Shown here one piece after another: positions 33,974 to 43,211 of a DNA stretch of 64,000 bases. Where the stretch lies: contig NZ_BMNB01000025.1 in assembly GCF_014646235.1 (NCBI RefSeq), forward strand, positions 30,191 through 94,190, written 5' to 3'. The notes beneath the pieces were generated by a model, which was not told where the DNA came from, did no database searches, and saw nothing but the letters and a program-made list of their open reading frames with translations. The stretch is from Micromonospora sonchi. GTDB lineage: Bacteria; Actinomycetota; Actinomycetes; Mycobacteriales; Micromonosporaceae. Position 1 is the stretch's first letter. The number at the start of each line of letters is the position of its first letter. Both the position numbers and the translations under genes were made by a program.

Positions 33974-34585
33974 GACTCCTTCGGGTGCGCCGAAGAGGTC
34001 ACCGAGCAGGAAGCCCTGCTCAGAAGGTTGCTGGTGGGATTCGAGTCTCAGCTCCCGGGATCCATACCGACGCCACCACGACGGCACCCAGAGCCCTACA
34101 TCGATGCGACACCGCCCCCGTGAATGGCGTCAGCCGGGCTTAGGACGACAGCCGGCACCATCCAGACGGGGAGCAGCGAACCCTGACCACTTCGGTCTTC
34201 TCTGGGAGATCACGTTGACCCGCTCACCCACATCACCGCAGGTCAGCGCGCTGTTCCGCGTCCGACTGCGGTGAGCACTTCGGGCGGGGTGACCACTTCG
34301 CCAACCTGCACCCAATCTGCACCCACATGCAAGGCCAGGCCACCCATCGGCTCCTTACCGCCCTGACCTGCGGATACTCCCCCATCAGGCGACATAGAAC
34401 GCCGTCGACTGCTGCTCAATATGGCTGAGCGCTCCGTGTGAAGCAGGACGCTCCACCCACTGCGGCCTGCGGAAACGTAGGCCCGCAGGTCAGGGCGGGT
34501 GTTATTTGGCGCCGTTCGGTGCCGTTGGGTGCAGTTGACTGCCGTTCAGTGCGCCCGTGTGCTCCCATCTCGCTCCCCCGATCCT
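33974..34585. repeat. dispersed repeat, copy D (full: P-arm, core, P'-arm)
   Basis: The closest relative of copy B, from 'gactccttcgggtgcgccga' to 'cccgatcct'. Core GTGTGAA at 34436-34442, followed by gcagg and the iterons. It forms the left edge of the catabolic island and abuts the large inverted repeat at 34586. Confidence 0.75.
34504..34553. repeat. five decanucleotide iterons (copy D)
   Basis: ATTTGGCGCC, GTTCGGTGCC, GTTGGGTGCA, GTTGACTGCC, GTTCAGTGCG, the same period and consensus as the other arrays; the first unit is the most diverged. Confidence 0.7.
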
Positions 34586-34667
34586 GGCCCGCACCGGCAG
34601 GTCGCTCGCCCGAGCCACGCCAGGATTGGTCCGGCAGCTCGCGGCGGGCGACCTGCCGGTGCGGGCC
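34586..34667. repeat. perfect 20-bp inverted repeat
   Basis: 34586-34605 (GGCCCGCACCGGCAGGTCGC) is perfectly complementary to 34648-34667, with a 42-base loop. It starts directly where repeat copy D ends. It lacks a T-run, so it is more likely a recombination or mobile-element structure than a terminator. Confidence 0.75.
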
Positions 34668-35006
34668 ATGAGCCGAGGTCGCCGCTTGGCCCACCCCGAC
34701 GGCCGGGCTCGGGTGGCGAGTGTTACCGGCACAGCCCAAAAGCAGTCCCCGTCGTGACGGATCACGTCTGCTCACGTCCCCGACGAAGGAGGCATCGATC
34801 AGATGTCCATGATCGTCGCTAACGAGAACTACGACTGGCACCCAGGCAGGCGTTCGCCCGACCACCCACCCCCGCTGGCGCGAGTCCACCGGGGCTCGTG
34901 TCAGCAGAGGTCCAACTGGTCATAACTCACCACGATCGCCGAGGCATCTATTCGCCGCTCCTCAGTACAGCCTGTGCGGCCCCTCCGCCGATCGAGTCCA
35001 GTGCAA
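34668..35006. other. 340-base gap at the catabolic island's left edge
   Basis: A 40-codon frame from 34803 ('MSMIVANENYDWHPGRR') has no family. Otherwise nothing recognised. It follows the large inverted repeat and precedes the end of the aldehyde dehydrogenase gene. Confidence 0.4.
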
Positions 35007-36470
35007 TCAGTAAGGGTCGGGTAAGGCGACGTAGACGGTCTCGAGGTATTCTTCGATGCCCTCGTGGCTGCCCTCGCGCCCCAGGCCGGACTGCTTTATG
35101 CCGCCGAATGGTGCGGCGGCGTTCGAGATGAGGCCCTGGTTGACGCCGATCATTCCAACCTCGAGTCGTTCCGCGAGGCGTAGGATGCGCTTGACGTCTT
35201 TGGTGAACACGTACCCGGCAAGCCCCACTGAGGTGGCGTTGGCTCGGGCGACCACCTCATCCTCTGTGGCGAATGTGCTGATGGCGGCCACTGGGCCGAA
35301 GATCTCCTCGTTGAGGATGGCCGCGTCGCGCGGGACGCCGGCGAGTACCGTGGGTGGGTAGAAGTATCCGCTGCCGGGGATTATCTGCCCGCCGGTGAGA
35401 ACGCGTGCGCCAGCCTGCTGGGCGCTCGTCACGAGGGCGTGGATATCGGCACGGGCTTGCTCGGTGATGAGGGGCCCGATGTCGCTGCCGTCGACTAGAC
35501 CGTTGCCGATGGTCAAGGAACCGAACATTTGGGCCAGCCGACGCCCGAATTCGTCGGCAACTGATTCGTGCACCAGCAGCCGATTGGCGGCGGTGCAGGC
35601 TTCGCCCATGTTGCGCAACTTCGCCAGCATCGTTCCCTGTACCGCCTGATCGAGGTCCGCGTCGTCGAAAACGATCAGTGGTGCGTTGCCGCCGAGTTCC
35701 ATCGAGCAGTTCAGCACATTGTCGGCCGCTTGGCGCAGCAGTGTCCGGCCCACCTTCGTGGAGCCGGTGAACGACAGCTTGCGCAGTCGAGGGTCGGCGA
35801 TGATGGCGTCGGTGACGTCATGCTGCTGCGCGGTCACCACGTTGACGACGCCTGGGGGCACCCCGCAGTCGGTAAGTATCTTGGCGAACAGCAGCGACGT
35901 CAGCGGGGTCAGCATCGCTGGCCGCAGGACGACCGTGCAACCTGCCGCGAGAGCCGGGGCGACCTTGCGGGTCGCCATCGCCAGCGGGAAGTTCCACGGC
36001 GTGATGAGGAGGCAGGGCCCCACCGGCCGCTTCGTGACGAGCTGGCGCAGCGTGCCCTCCGGCGAGGGTCGGTAGTAACCGGATACACGCGGCGCTTCTT
36101 CGGCGAACCAGCGCAGGAACTCGGCTGCGTAGGCGACCTCACCTCGCGCCTCGGTGAGCGGCTTGCCCATTTCTAGGGTCATGACACCGGCCAGGTCCTC
36201 GGCGCGGGCCGTGACGACGTCGAAGGCCCGTCGCAGCAGCTCTGCCCGCTGGCGTGCCGGAGTGCGTCCCCACCCCGGCTGCGCTTCCGCTGCCGCGGTC
36301 AGCGCGGCCAGTCCATCCGCGACCCCGGCGTCTGCCACACGGGCGATGACCTGACCGGTCGCGGGATTGTGGACGTCAGCGGATCCCCGCTCGCCGTCGC
36401 GCCACGCGCCGGCTATCAGCAGCTGTGCAGGGATATCGTCCGGCAGCCCGGCTTGCGTAACGTGTGTCAT
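35007..36470 (-). CDS. gabD: succinate-semialdehyde dehydrogenase-type aldehyde dehydrogenase
   Basis: 487 aa, full-length ALDH. 'TPWNFPLAMATRKVAPALAA' (cofactor site), 'LSFTGSTKVGRTLLRQAA', catalytic Glu in 'MELGGNAPLIVFDDAD', catalytic Cys in 'RNMGEACTAANRLLV', and 'NEEIFGPVAAISTF'. This pattern is closest to GabD-like NAD(P)-dependent succinate-semialdehyde dehydrogenases. GGAGGCGTCG precedes the ATG. In context it can oxidise succinate semialdehyde from the HpaI aldolase (47381) to succinate. It lies 279 bases downstream of the CoA-transferase gene in a minus-strand gene series; a nearby glutarate module leaves glutarate semialdehyde as an alternative substrate. Confidence 0.88.
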   Translation of the reverse strand: MTHVTQAGLPDDIPAQLLIAGAWRDGERGSADVHNPATGQVIARVADAGVADGLAALTAAAEAQPGWGRTPARQRAELLRRAFDVVTARAEDLAGVMTLEMGKPLTEARGEVAYAAEFLRWFAEEAPRVSGYYRPSPEGTLRQLVTKRPVGPCLLITPWNFPLAMATRKVAPALAAGCTVVLRPAMLTPLTSLLFAKILTDCGVPPGVVNVVTAQQHDVTDAIIADPRLRKLSFTGSTKVGRTLLRQAADNVLNCSMELGGNAPLIVFDDADLDQAVQGTMLAKLRNMGEACTAANRLLVHESVADEFGRRLAQMFGSLTIGNGLVDGSDIGPLITEQARADIHALVTSAQQAGARVLTGGQIIPGSGYFYPPTVLAGVPRDAAILNEEIFGPVAAISTFATEDEVVARANATSVGLAGYVFTKDVKRILRLAERLEVGMIGVNQGLISNAAAPFGGIKQSGLGREGSHEGIEEYLETVYVALPDPY

Positions 36471-36749
36471 CGACGCCTCCAGATCAGGACAGGTTCAGGC
36501 GATACCTGGTGGCCAGCGCCTCCGAGCCCGGGCCGGCACGGACACATCGGCCCCGGCTCCGATTAGGTGTGCGCCGAGGTTCAGGCAGTGGCGGGCTAGG
36601 TCCTCGCCGAAGGAACGCTTCGCCAGCCGCTCGATGGGCCGACCCCGATCGGGTATTCACCAACTCGTCCTCGATAGCGCTGACGACTTCCTGATCAAGG
36701 ATGGTCACTCTCACGGTCCTGTCGGCGTTACCACCGATGTCGTCGCCCA
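36471..36749 (-). pseudogene. possible degraded coding remnant
   Basis: Minus-strand frames give 'RTVRVTILDQEVVSAIEDEL', 'VNTR' and, after a shift, 'IERLAKRSFGEDLARHCLNL', 'GAHLIGAGADVSVPARA'. These read like protein but need a frame change, and no start is visible. I cannot name the family. It may be a lost gene between the CoA transferase and the semialdehyde dehydrogenase. Confidence 0.3.
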
Positions 36750-37937
36750 CTACGCGAACGGCCCGTCCGAGCCATACGAGTCGGTCTTCTTGCGGGTCTC
36801 GGGCGGCGCTGGCAAGAACCTGTCCGCGGGAGGTGCCAGCGGGGGCGGCGGGAGCCGGTAACTCGCCGGCGTCACCGACAGCCGGATCGGGTTGGCCACA
36901 GCCGGAGATGGCGCGCCGGGCACCGTGACGACGGGTTCGAGGCCGAGCCGGGCCGCCAGTGCGAAGGCGTCGGCGATGTCGTTGATCGGCCCGGCCGGTA
37001 CGCGGGCCTCGGTGAGGAGGTCGAACCACTCGCTGGCGCCTCGGGCTTTGAGCAGCGCGGTCAGCTCATCGAACAGCGCCGCGCGGTTGGTGACCCGGTC
37101 GGTGTTGGTCAGGAACCGGGGATCGGTCGCCAACTGCGGCCGCCCGAGGACGGTGCAGAGGGCACCGAACTGACGGTCGTTGCCGACCGCCAGGACCAGC
37201 GGGCGATCTGCGGTTTCGAAGACCTCGTAGGGTGCGATGCTGGGGTGCCGGTTGCCCATGATGCTCGGCACCACGCCGGCGCCGAGGAAGCCGCTGGCCT
37301 GGTTGGTCAGCGCCGACAGCAGGCTGCTCAGCAGGTTCACCTCGACGACCTGGCCCTGGCCCGTACGGTCCCGGTGGCGCAGCGCGGCCAGGATGCCGAC
37401 GGCGGCGTGTAGCCCAGTGATGACGTCGACCAGCGCGACCCCGACCTTGGTCGGTGATCCTGGATGCGGCCCGGTGATGCTCATCAGCCCGCCGACAGCC
37501 TGCACCAGCAGGTCATAGCCGGGCAGGGCCGCGCCCTCCCCAGCGCCGAATCCGGTGATTGAGCAGTAGACCAGCTCCGGCCGGTCCCGCCGTACCTGGT
37601 CGGGTCCCAAGCCGAGCCGGGCCATCGCCCCCGCTCGGAAGTTCTCCACCACGACGTCCGCGCGGCCGACCAGCTCACGGGCTGCCGCGAGTCCTTGGGG
37701 CGTACGCAGGTCGAGGGTGCGGGACGTCTTGTTCCGGTTGACCGCAGCGAAATAGGTGGCAGTGCCGGAAGCATCGAAGGGCGGACCCCAGACGCGGGTG
37801 TCATCGCCAGCCGGATGTTCAATTTTGACGACCTCGGCCCCCAGGTCTGCGAGGAGCATGGTGGCGTAGGGACCGGCGAGCACCCGGCTGAAGTCGGCGA
37901 TCACCAGCCCGTCGAGTGTCCCGATATTCGCGATCAT
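36750..37937 (-). CDS. CaiB/BaiF-family CoA transferase
   Basis: 395 aa class III CoA transferase. 'GLVIADFSRVLAGPYATMLL', 'ADLGAEVVKIEHPAGDDTR', 'NRNKTSRTLDLRTPQG', 'ADVVVENFRAGAMARLGLG', 'LVYCSITGFG' and the catalytic Asp in 'LPGYDLLVQAVGGLMSITG' are all present. It moves CoA between a thioester and a free acid. The start overlaps the upstream ALDH stop (ATGA), so the two are translationally coupled. Next to a glutaryl-CoA-dehydrogenase-like gene, a succinyl-CoA:glutarate (SugCT-like) role is plausible but unproven. The last ~45 residues are proline-rich. Confidence 0.9.
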   Translation of the reverse strand: MIANIGTLDGLVIADFSRVLAGPYATMLLADLGAEVVKIEHPAGDDTRVWGPPFDASGTATYFAAVNRNKTSRTLDLRTPQGLAAARELVGRADVVVENFRAGAMARLGLGPDQVRRDRPELVYCSITGFGAGEGAALPGYDLLVQAVGGLMSITGPHPGSPTKVGVALVDVITGLHAAVGILAALRHRDRTGQGQVVEVNLLSSLLSALTNQASGFLGAGVVPSIMGNRHPSIAPYEVFETADRPLVLAVGNDRQFGALCTVLGRPQLATDPRFLTNTDRVTNRAALFDELTALLKARGASEWFDLLTEARVPAGPINDIADAFALAARLGLEPVVTVPGAPSPAVANPIRLSVTPASYRLPPPPLAPPADRFLPAPPETRKKTDSYGSDGPFA

Positions 37938-39415
37938 GAAGATGCCCCGCCCCGCAGGTACACGGTCGTCGTACGAGTGAAGAACTCCCGCGATGCCCTG
38001 CCCTGCTCCTTGGGGCCGTAGCCGCTGTGCCTGGCCCCACCGAATGGGACGTGTGGATCGGCTCCGGCCGTTTCCGAGTTCACATGCAGGATGCCGACGT
38101 CAAGCTCGTCAACCGAGTCGAGCGCTCGGGCGAGGTCGTTGGTGAAGACCGCCGCGGAGAGACCGTAGGCGCTGTCGTTGGCCAGCGCGAAGGCGTCCTG
38201 AGCGTCGTGTGCGCGGACGACAGCGACGACCGGCCCGAACAATTCCTCCCGCCAAACATCGAGGTCGGTAGAGGGCAGCTCAAGCACGGTGGGCGGGACG
38301 AAGAAGCCTTCGGCGAGTTGCCCACCGAGGAACCCACTCCCCCCGGCCAGCGGGGTCGCGCCTTGCTGCACCGCAGTGTCGATCCCCCGCTGCACCGTGG
38401 CCTGCGCGGCGGCGCTGATCAGCGGGCCCACCTGCGTGTCGGGGGCGACGGCGTCCCCGACAACGAGCGATCGCGCCCGTCGGGTGAACTCGTCGAGAAA
38501 TTCGTCGGCGATGCCCTGCTCGATGATGAGCCGGGAGGTCGCTGTGCACTTCTGTCCGGCGGAACGGAAGGCGCCGAGTAGAACATGTTCGACGGCGAGG
38601 TCGAGGTCGGCGTCGGCCAGGACGATGGCCGGATTCTTACCGCCCATCTCCGCCTGTACTGGGATACCCCGAGCGGCGCACGACGCGGCGATCGCGCGGC
38701 CGACCCCGGTGGAACCGGTGAAGGTCACGGCATCGACTTCGACATGGTCGACCAGGTGGCCACCGGTGGCGCCGTCGGCGAGGAGCAAATTGAGCACGCC
38801 TGGCGGAAGGCCAGCGTCGTGCAGCGCCTGGGCCAGCCGCATCGCCAGCAGTGGCACGACGCTGGCTGGCTTCCACACCACGGCGTTGCCGTGGGACAGC
38901 GCAGGGGCGATCTTCCACGCCGGAATGGCGATCGGGAAATTGAACGGCGTGATCACCGCAACGACGCCGACCGGCCGACGTGTGACCAGGAGGCGCTCCC
39001 CGCGGCGCGGCGAAGAATATATCTCCCCGGCTTCCCGGTCCGCCTCCCCCGCGCAGTATCGCAGGATCTGCGCAGCCCGAATGACCTCACCGATCCCCTC
39101 CGATGTGGTCTTGCCCTCCTCGGTGGCCAGGTCGTATCCCCAGTCGTCGGCCGATTCTTCGATGATCGTCGCTGCACGGGCAAGGATGGCGGCCCGCTCG
39201 TGGTGCGGCATCCGCCCCCAGGCCGGCTGGGCTCGCGCAGCCGCCGCCACCGCCTCGTCGACCTCGGCCTTCCCTGCCAGCGCGCCGGCTCCGATCACGA
39301 CGGATGACCGTGACGGGTTGATCGACTCGAACTTCTCCCCGTGCCCGTCCTGCCAGCGGCCGTTCACGAGGTTCTTCAGGTCCACCGTCCTGCTTGTCCT
39401 TACTGGCTCGGTCAC
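37934..39415 (-). CDS. NAD(P)-dependent aldehyde dehydrogenase (semialdehyde type)
   Basis: 493 aa. 'VVAVITPFNFPIAIPAWKIA', 'AVTFTGSTGVGRAIAASCAA', Glu in 'AEMGGKNPAIVLADADLDLA', Cys in 'FRSAGQKCTATSRLIIEQG', 'EELFGPVVAVVRAHD' and 'VPFGGARHSGYGPKEQG'. The 'SAGQKCTATSR' surround resembles 2-oxoglutarate-semialdehyde and aromatic-aldehyde dehydrogenases. GTG 39415 is chosen, with GGGGAG 6 bases upstream. The first gene of the coupled pair ALDH-CoA transferase. Substrate could be glutarate semialdehyde, a side-chain aldehyde, or a ring-cleavage semialdehyde as HpaE does. Confidence 0.87.
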   Translation of the reverse strand: MTEPVRTSRTVDLKNLVNGRWQDGHGEKFESINPSRSSVVIGAGALAGKAEVDEAVAAAARAQPAWGRMPHHERAAILARAATIIEESADDWGYDLATEEGKTTSEGIGEVIRAAQILRYCAGEADREAGEIYSSPRRGERLLVTRRPVGVVAVITPFNFPIAIPAWKIAPALSHGNAVVWKPASVVPLLAMRLAQALHDAGLPPGVLNLLLADGATGGHLVDHVEVDAVTFTGSTGVGRAIAASCAARGIPVQAEMGGKNPAIVLADADLDLAVEHVLLGAFRSAGQKCTATSRLIIEQGIADEFLDEFTRRARSLVVGDAVAPDTQVGPLISAAAQATVQRGIDTAVQQGATPLAGGSGFLGGQLAEGFFVPPTVLELPSTDLDVWREELFGPVVAVVRAHDAQDAFALANDSAYGLSAAVFTNDLARALDSVDELDVGILHVNSETAGADPHVPFGGARHSGYGPKEQGRASREFFTRTTTVYLRGGASS

Positions 39416-39456
39416 GACAACTCCCCAGGTATCAGTGGTCAGGCCGTTGTCACGGC

Positions 39457-40635
39457 TCAGCCGCGAAAGGACGCCAGGCCGGTCAGCGCCTGGCCGATGA
39501 CCAGCGAATGCATCTCGCTCGTGCCCTCGTAGGTGAGGACCGACTCGAGATTGTTGGCGTGCCGCAGCACCGGATACTCCAAGGTGATGCCGCTGCCGCC
39601 AAGGATCGTGCGGCACTCCCGCGCGATGGCGATCGCCTCGCGGACGTTGTTGAGCTTGCCGAGGCTGATTTGTTCGGGTCGGAGGTTCCCCTCATCCTTG
39701 AGCCGTCCCAGGTGAAGGGCCAGTAGGTAGCCCTTGCCCAGTTCCAGAGTCATGTCGGCGAGCTTCTGCTGGGTAAGTTGGAAGCCGGCGATCGGGCGGT
39801 CGAACTGCACTCGGGCCATGGCGTAGTCCAGGGCCGCTTCGAGCGAGTCCCGCGCGGCGCCGAGCGCGCCGAAGACGATCCCGAAGCGTGCCTCGTTGAG
39901 GCAGGACAATGGGGCGCTCAGCCCCTTGGCCTGGGGCAGTTGCGCCGACGCCGGCACCCGGACGTCCTGGAGGGAGAGCTCGGAGGTGACGGAGGCCCGG
40001 AGCGAAAGCTTGCGAGTGATCTTCGTGGTGGTGAATCCCGGGGTGCCGGCCGGCACCAGGAAGCCGCGGATGCCCTCGTCGGTCCGTGCCCACACCGTGG
40101 CGACGTCAGCGAGGCTCCCATTGGTGATCCACATCTTGGTGCCGTTCAGCACCCAGTCGCTTCCGTCCCGCCGCGCGAAGGTGCGCATCCCTGCGGGGTT
40201 GCTACCGAAGTCCGGCTCGGTCAGGCCGAAACAGCCGATCGCCTCGCCGGTGGCCATTCGAGGCAGCCACTCCTGCTTCTGCTCCTCCGAGCCGTACCGG
40301 TAAATGGAGAACATCGACAGCGAGCCCTGCACGGAGACAAAGCTCCGGAAGCCGCTGTCTCCAGCCTCGAGTTCCAGGCAGGCCAGGCCATAGGCGACGG
40401 CGTTGGTGCCGGCGCAGCCATAGCCGTCCAGATGCATTCCGAGCAGGCCGAGCGCGCCGAACTCCCTGGCCAGTTCGCGGGGCAGCGTCGCGCTCTCGTA
40501 CCAGTCGGCGATGTTCGGCATCAGCCGGTCGTCAACGAACCGCCGCACCGCCGCAGCGATCTCGCGCTCCTCGTCGCTCAGCAGCCGATCAACGCCGAAC
40601 AACTCGAGGGGACGGCGGGGAAGGGAAGTGGTCAT
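39457..40635 (-). CDS. acyl-CoA dehydrogenase, glutaryl-CoA dehydrogenase-like
   Basis: 392 aa FAD enzyme. 'IGCFGLTEPDFGSNPAGMRT', 'DWVLNGTKMWITNGSLADVA' (FAD site), 'ARFGIVFGALGAARDSLEAA', 'RPIAGFQLTQQKLADMTLEL', and the catalytic base region 'LTYEGTSEMHSLVIGQALTG' with the Glu in YEGTSE, where GCDH has its Glu. The 'NNVREAIAIARECRTILGG' block is also GCDH-like. Decarboxylating oxidation of glutaryl-CoA to crotonyl-CoA is the family role. GGGAGACATGAG leads the ATG. It precedes the ALDH gene by 41 bases. Confidence 0.88.
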   Translation of the reverse strand: MTTSLPRRPLELFGVDRLLSDEEREIAAAVRRFVDDRLMPNIADWYESATLPRELAREFGALGLLGMHLDGYGCAGTNAVAYGLACLELEAGDSGFRSFVSVQGSLSMFSIYRYGSEEQKQEWLPRMATGEAIGCFGLTEPDFGSNPAGMRTFARRDGSDWVLNGTKMWITNGSLADVATVWARTDEGIRGFLVPAGTPGFTTTKITRKLSLRASVTSELSLQDVRVPASAQLPQAKGLSAPLSCLNEARFGIVFGALGAARDSLEAALDYAMARVQFDRPIAGFQLTQQKLADMTLELGKGYLLALHLGRLKDEGNLRPEQISLGKLNNVREAIAIARECRTILGGSGITLEYPVLRHANNLESVLTYEGTSEMHSLVIGQALTGLASFRG

Positions 40636-40730
40636 CTCATGTCTCCCAGGATAGACGGGTCAATGGCCGACGGCATAAGGTCCAAACCCTCGTCGACGAG
40701 GCGGCCGGGTACAACCAGCGGAGGCAGCGG

Positions 40731-41570
<840 letters not shown>

Positions 41571-41580
41571 GGTCGGGCTC

Positions 41581-42339
41581 CTAGGAATTCTTCTTGATGT
41601 GCCAGTCGAGGATGTGCGCCTCCACCAACCGAAATCCGAAATTGAGGAGGTAGCCCAGCACGCCGAGCATCACGATTCCCGACCACATGTTGAGGATGTT
41701 GAAGGTGCGCTGGGAATCGAGGATGAAGTACCCGATGCCGCCCGGAGATCCGATCATCTCGGTCACCACCATGACCACTGCGGCGATGGCCAGGGACAGC
41801 CGCGCACCGGCGAAGATCTGCGGTGCCGAGTGCGGTACGTAGATGTAGCGGATGCGGTGCTTGAGGGAAAGCCGGTAACTGCTGGCAACGCGCAGGAGCA
41901 CGGGCTCCACGGAGCGCACGCCGTCGATGGTGTTCAGCAGGATCGGCCACATCGAGGCAAGGGCGATCATGAACACCTTCATCCCGTCGCCGATGCCGAG
42001 GAAGAGCGTCGCGATCGGCAGCAGCGCGACGCCTGGAGTGGACCGGAGAAACTCCAGGAGCGGCCGGATGGCCTCCTCGAAGCGGGGCAGGAGCCCCAGG
42101 ACGACGCCGACGACGATGCCGACCACCAGCGCCAGGCCGAAGCCAACGAGGATCCGTAGCAGGCTCGGTACCAGGTTCTCGACGATCCCGTCGAAGAACC
42201 ACTCCTCGCCTAGCCGTTCGAGGATGCTGGCCAGTGGGGGGAAGTAGAACGACGCGCTGCGGGCGGACAGCACGAGCCAGAGAACGACGAGCAGGATCGG
42301 GAGCCAACTCTCCCAAACCACAGCCATGAGGCGTTTCAT
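41581..42339 (-). CDS. ABC importer permease, SsuC/TauC-like
   Basis: 252 aa with six predicted membrane helices ('WLPILLVVLWLVLSA', 'ILVGFGLALVVGIVVGVVLG', 'MWSGIVMLGVLGYLLNFGF' among them) and the EAA cytoplasmic loop 'VASSYRLSLKHRIRYIYVPH'. The ATG at 42339 overlaps the stop of the upstream permease (ATGA). Forms a heterodimeric channel with that protein. Confidence 0.93.
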   Translation of the reverse strand: MKRLMAVVWESWLPILLVVLWLVLSARSASFYFPPLASILERLGEEWFFDGIVENLVPSLLRILVGFGLALVVGIVVGVVLGLLPRFEEAIRPLLEFLRSTPGVALLPIATLFLGIGDGMKVFMIALASMWPILLNTIDGVRSVEPVLLRVASSYRLSLKHRIRYIYVPHSAPQIFAGARLSLAIAAVVMVVTEMIGSPGGIGYFILDSQRTFNILNMWSGIVMLGVLGYLLNFGFRLVEAHILDWHIKKNS

Positions 42340-43199
42340 GCCGCACGCTCCCCGCGAATGATCGGATGCCACCAGAGCAGGCGGCGCTGGATGAAGACGA
42401 CCAGCACGTTGATCAGCAGGCCGAGCATGGCGCAGGTGAAGGCGTAGGCGAACACCTCCGGTCGCCTCAAGGCCTCTTCCACGTTGGACAGCTCAGTGCC
42501 GAGACCAGGTGCGCCACCGATGTACTCGGCGCTGATCGCCATGAGCAGGGCCATGGTCGCGGCCAGGCGCATGCCGGTGGAGACGAACAGGGACACGCTG
42601 GGCGCCCACAGGTACCGCAACCGGTCCAGCGGAGACAGCCGAAACACCCGGACGACCCACTTGAGCAGGGGCTCTACCTGCTTGGCGGCGTACATGGACT
42701 GGATGAGCAGCGGCCAGATCGCGGCCAGCACGATCATGGTGATCTCCATGCGCGCGCTGGCCCCGAAGAGCAGGAGCACAAGCGGCAGGAGGGCGATCGT
42801 CGGAATCGTCCGGAAGAAGTCGATGATCCACCGGGTGCTCTGCGTGGCTCGCATCGACACCCCGAGGATCAGGCCGACCGGGATGCCGATGACCGCGCAC
42901 AGCGCCAACCCGATGGCCCACGCGCGCAGCGTGGTGCCAAGGGCTGTCCAGTAATCGCTCGTCCCCCAGAGCCCGATGAGGGCCTGCAGGACCTTGACCG
43001 GGGTCGGAAGGCTGTCGCCGGCGACCCGGCTCATCGCGAGGAGCTGCCACCCGATCAGGACGGTGGCGATAGCGATGAGCTTCGCGCCGAGGCCGACCCG
43101 ATGGCGTTTCCCGCCAAGACCGGCCCGGCGAGGGCCGGTCTTGGCGGGCACCGGAGCCTTGGCGGGTGCACCGGCTCGGGCTGTCGGTGTGCTGGTCAT
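42336..43199 (-). CDS. ABC importer permease, SsuC/TauC-like
   Basis: 287 aa. A 35-residue basic/proline N-terminal tail precedes six helices ('KLIAIATVLIGWQLLAMSRV', 'AIGLALCAVIGIPVGLILGV', 'AYAFTCAMLGLLINVLVVFI'), with the EAA loop 'VVRVFRLSPLDRLRYLWAPS'. Twelve bases separate it from the substrate-binding protein gene, and it overlaps the second permease. Two different permeases in one cassette are less usual than homodimers for this family. Confidence 0.93.
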   Translation of the reverse strand: MTSTPTARAGAPAKAPVPAKTGPRRAGLGGKRHRVGLGAKLIAIATVLIGWQLLAMSRVAGDSLPTPVKVLQALIGLWGTSDYWTALGTTLRAWAIGLALCAVIGIPVGLILGVSMRATQSTRWIIDFFRTIPTIALLPLVLLLFGASARMEITMIVLAAIWPLLIQSMYAAKQVEPLLKWVVRVFRLSPLDRLRYLWAPSVSLFVSTGMRLAATMALLMAISAEYIGGAPGLGTELSNVEEALRRPEVFAYAFTCAMLGLLINVLVVFIQRRLLWWHPIIRGERAA

Positions 43200-43211
43200 T
43201 TTTCGTGTCGC

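Noticed and set aside
7343..34585. Protein-coding family in the dispersed repeat ('EEVTEQEALLRRLPVGFES' frame)
   Set aside because: Copies differ at non-synonymous positions and in frame; no start or ribosome binding site is kept.
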